6,046 nucleotides of DNA, taken from NCBI GenBank assembly GCA_002787075.1, contig PCVT01000162.1, forward strand, positions 1 to 6,046, given 5' to 3'. Made by a program: the position numbers and the translations under genes. This document shows positions 5,961 through 6,046 of the stretch, piece after piece (positions within the stretch are counted from its first letter, which is position 1; every line of letters starts with the position of its first letter). Origin of the DNA: Parcubacteria group bacterium CG11_big_fil_rev_8_21_14_0_20_41_14 (GTDB lineage Bacteria; Patescibacteriota; Patescibacteriia; UBA2169). Under the pieces are notes generated by a model. That model saw only the letters and a list, made by a program, of their open reading frames with translations, searched no databases and was not told the DNA's origin.

Positions 5961-6031
5961 ACTTGTCGCTGGTGATCCGATGATCTTCAAAAAGCGACCC
6001 TGCCGCTGGGATAAAGAGCGACAAGGCCGCT
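5951..6031. repeat. Inverted repeats of the same family
   Basis: ATCCCAGCGG (5951-5960) is a perfect inverted match to CCGCTGGGAT (6003-6012). The overlapping AGCGGACTTGTCGCT (5956-5970) matches the reverse complement of 6017-6031 at 14 of 15 positions. The two pairings share 5956-5960 and cannot fully form together. On the minus strand the downstream arm reads ATCCCAGCGGCAGGGTCGCT, clearly another unit of the 24-bp family in opposite orientation. Confidence 0.75.
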
Positions 6032-6046
6032 CGCTTCTCCCCGCAC

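Larger units (their letters stand above)
5862..6046. other. Non-coding 3' region with repeats
   Basis: No convincing gene is seen in these 185 nt. A 37-codon frame from TTG 5862 to TGA 5973-5975 exists, but it consists mostly of an RSPSP.QV repeat dictated by the 24-bp DNA repeats, so I do not call it. No intrinsic terminator with a T-tract follows the large gene on the + strand. The region is C/G-rich and filled with tandem and inverted copies of one short sequence family. Confidence 0.6.

Noticed and set aside
5989..6007. Minus-strand intrinsic terminator (short stem then TTTTT)
   Set aside because: The stem is only about 4 bp, and no minus-strand gene ending here is visible.

Overview
The window looks like a piece of a Candidate Phyla Radiation (Parcubacteria-type) genome. 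I infer this from the style of the large protein, recalled from family knowledge and not from a search. It has a Hint/intein C-terminal half ending in IFAHN|T, followed by GNVGI tail-fibre motifs, CVDD..C cysteine pairs, DYAEYF/DVAENY cores and GIVST motifs. Such chimeric fibre proteins are common in CPR bacteria. All real coding sequence is on the + strand and in one reading frame, with TAA stops.

Layout: (1) 3-428 is the 3' part of a small four-helix-bundle protein (S23/IVP/Avd-like family) whose start lies just left of the window. (2) Straight after its TAA, in the same frame, a 5.4-kb open frame runs to 5861. Its first ~168 codons (from the ATG at 474) are the C-terminal half of an intein, with blocks F and G and the His-Asn|Thr junction intact. 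The intein N-half (catalytic Cys, block B) and the N-extein are not in the window. (3) The remaining ~1,600 residues are the C-extein: a Peptidase-G2-like fibre module, a helical stalk, a beta-stalk, two related beta-propeller-like modules, a second beta-stalk, a second G2-like module and a terminal coiled coil. (4) 5862-6046 has no convincing gene. It holds 24-bp tandem repeats and inverted copies of the same repeat family.

The most interesting point is the junction. The four-helix ORF sits where a homing endonuclease would sit in an intein (between blocks B and F). It is in frame with the C-intein, separated from it by one TAA, and bracketed by a perfect 12-bp direct repeat (5-16 and 461-472). 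If the N-intein lies just upstream, this is an intein interrupted by an IVP-like gene, and possibly a split intein that must work in trans. If it does not, the gene is a 5'-truncated fibre gene. An 8-bp hairpin (442-465) buries the only plausible Shine-Dalgarno for the downstream ORF.

Limits: domain names come from motif recognition by eye. No database or structure search was possible, and the sequence left of position 1 would decide the main hypothesis.
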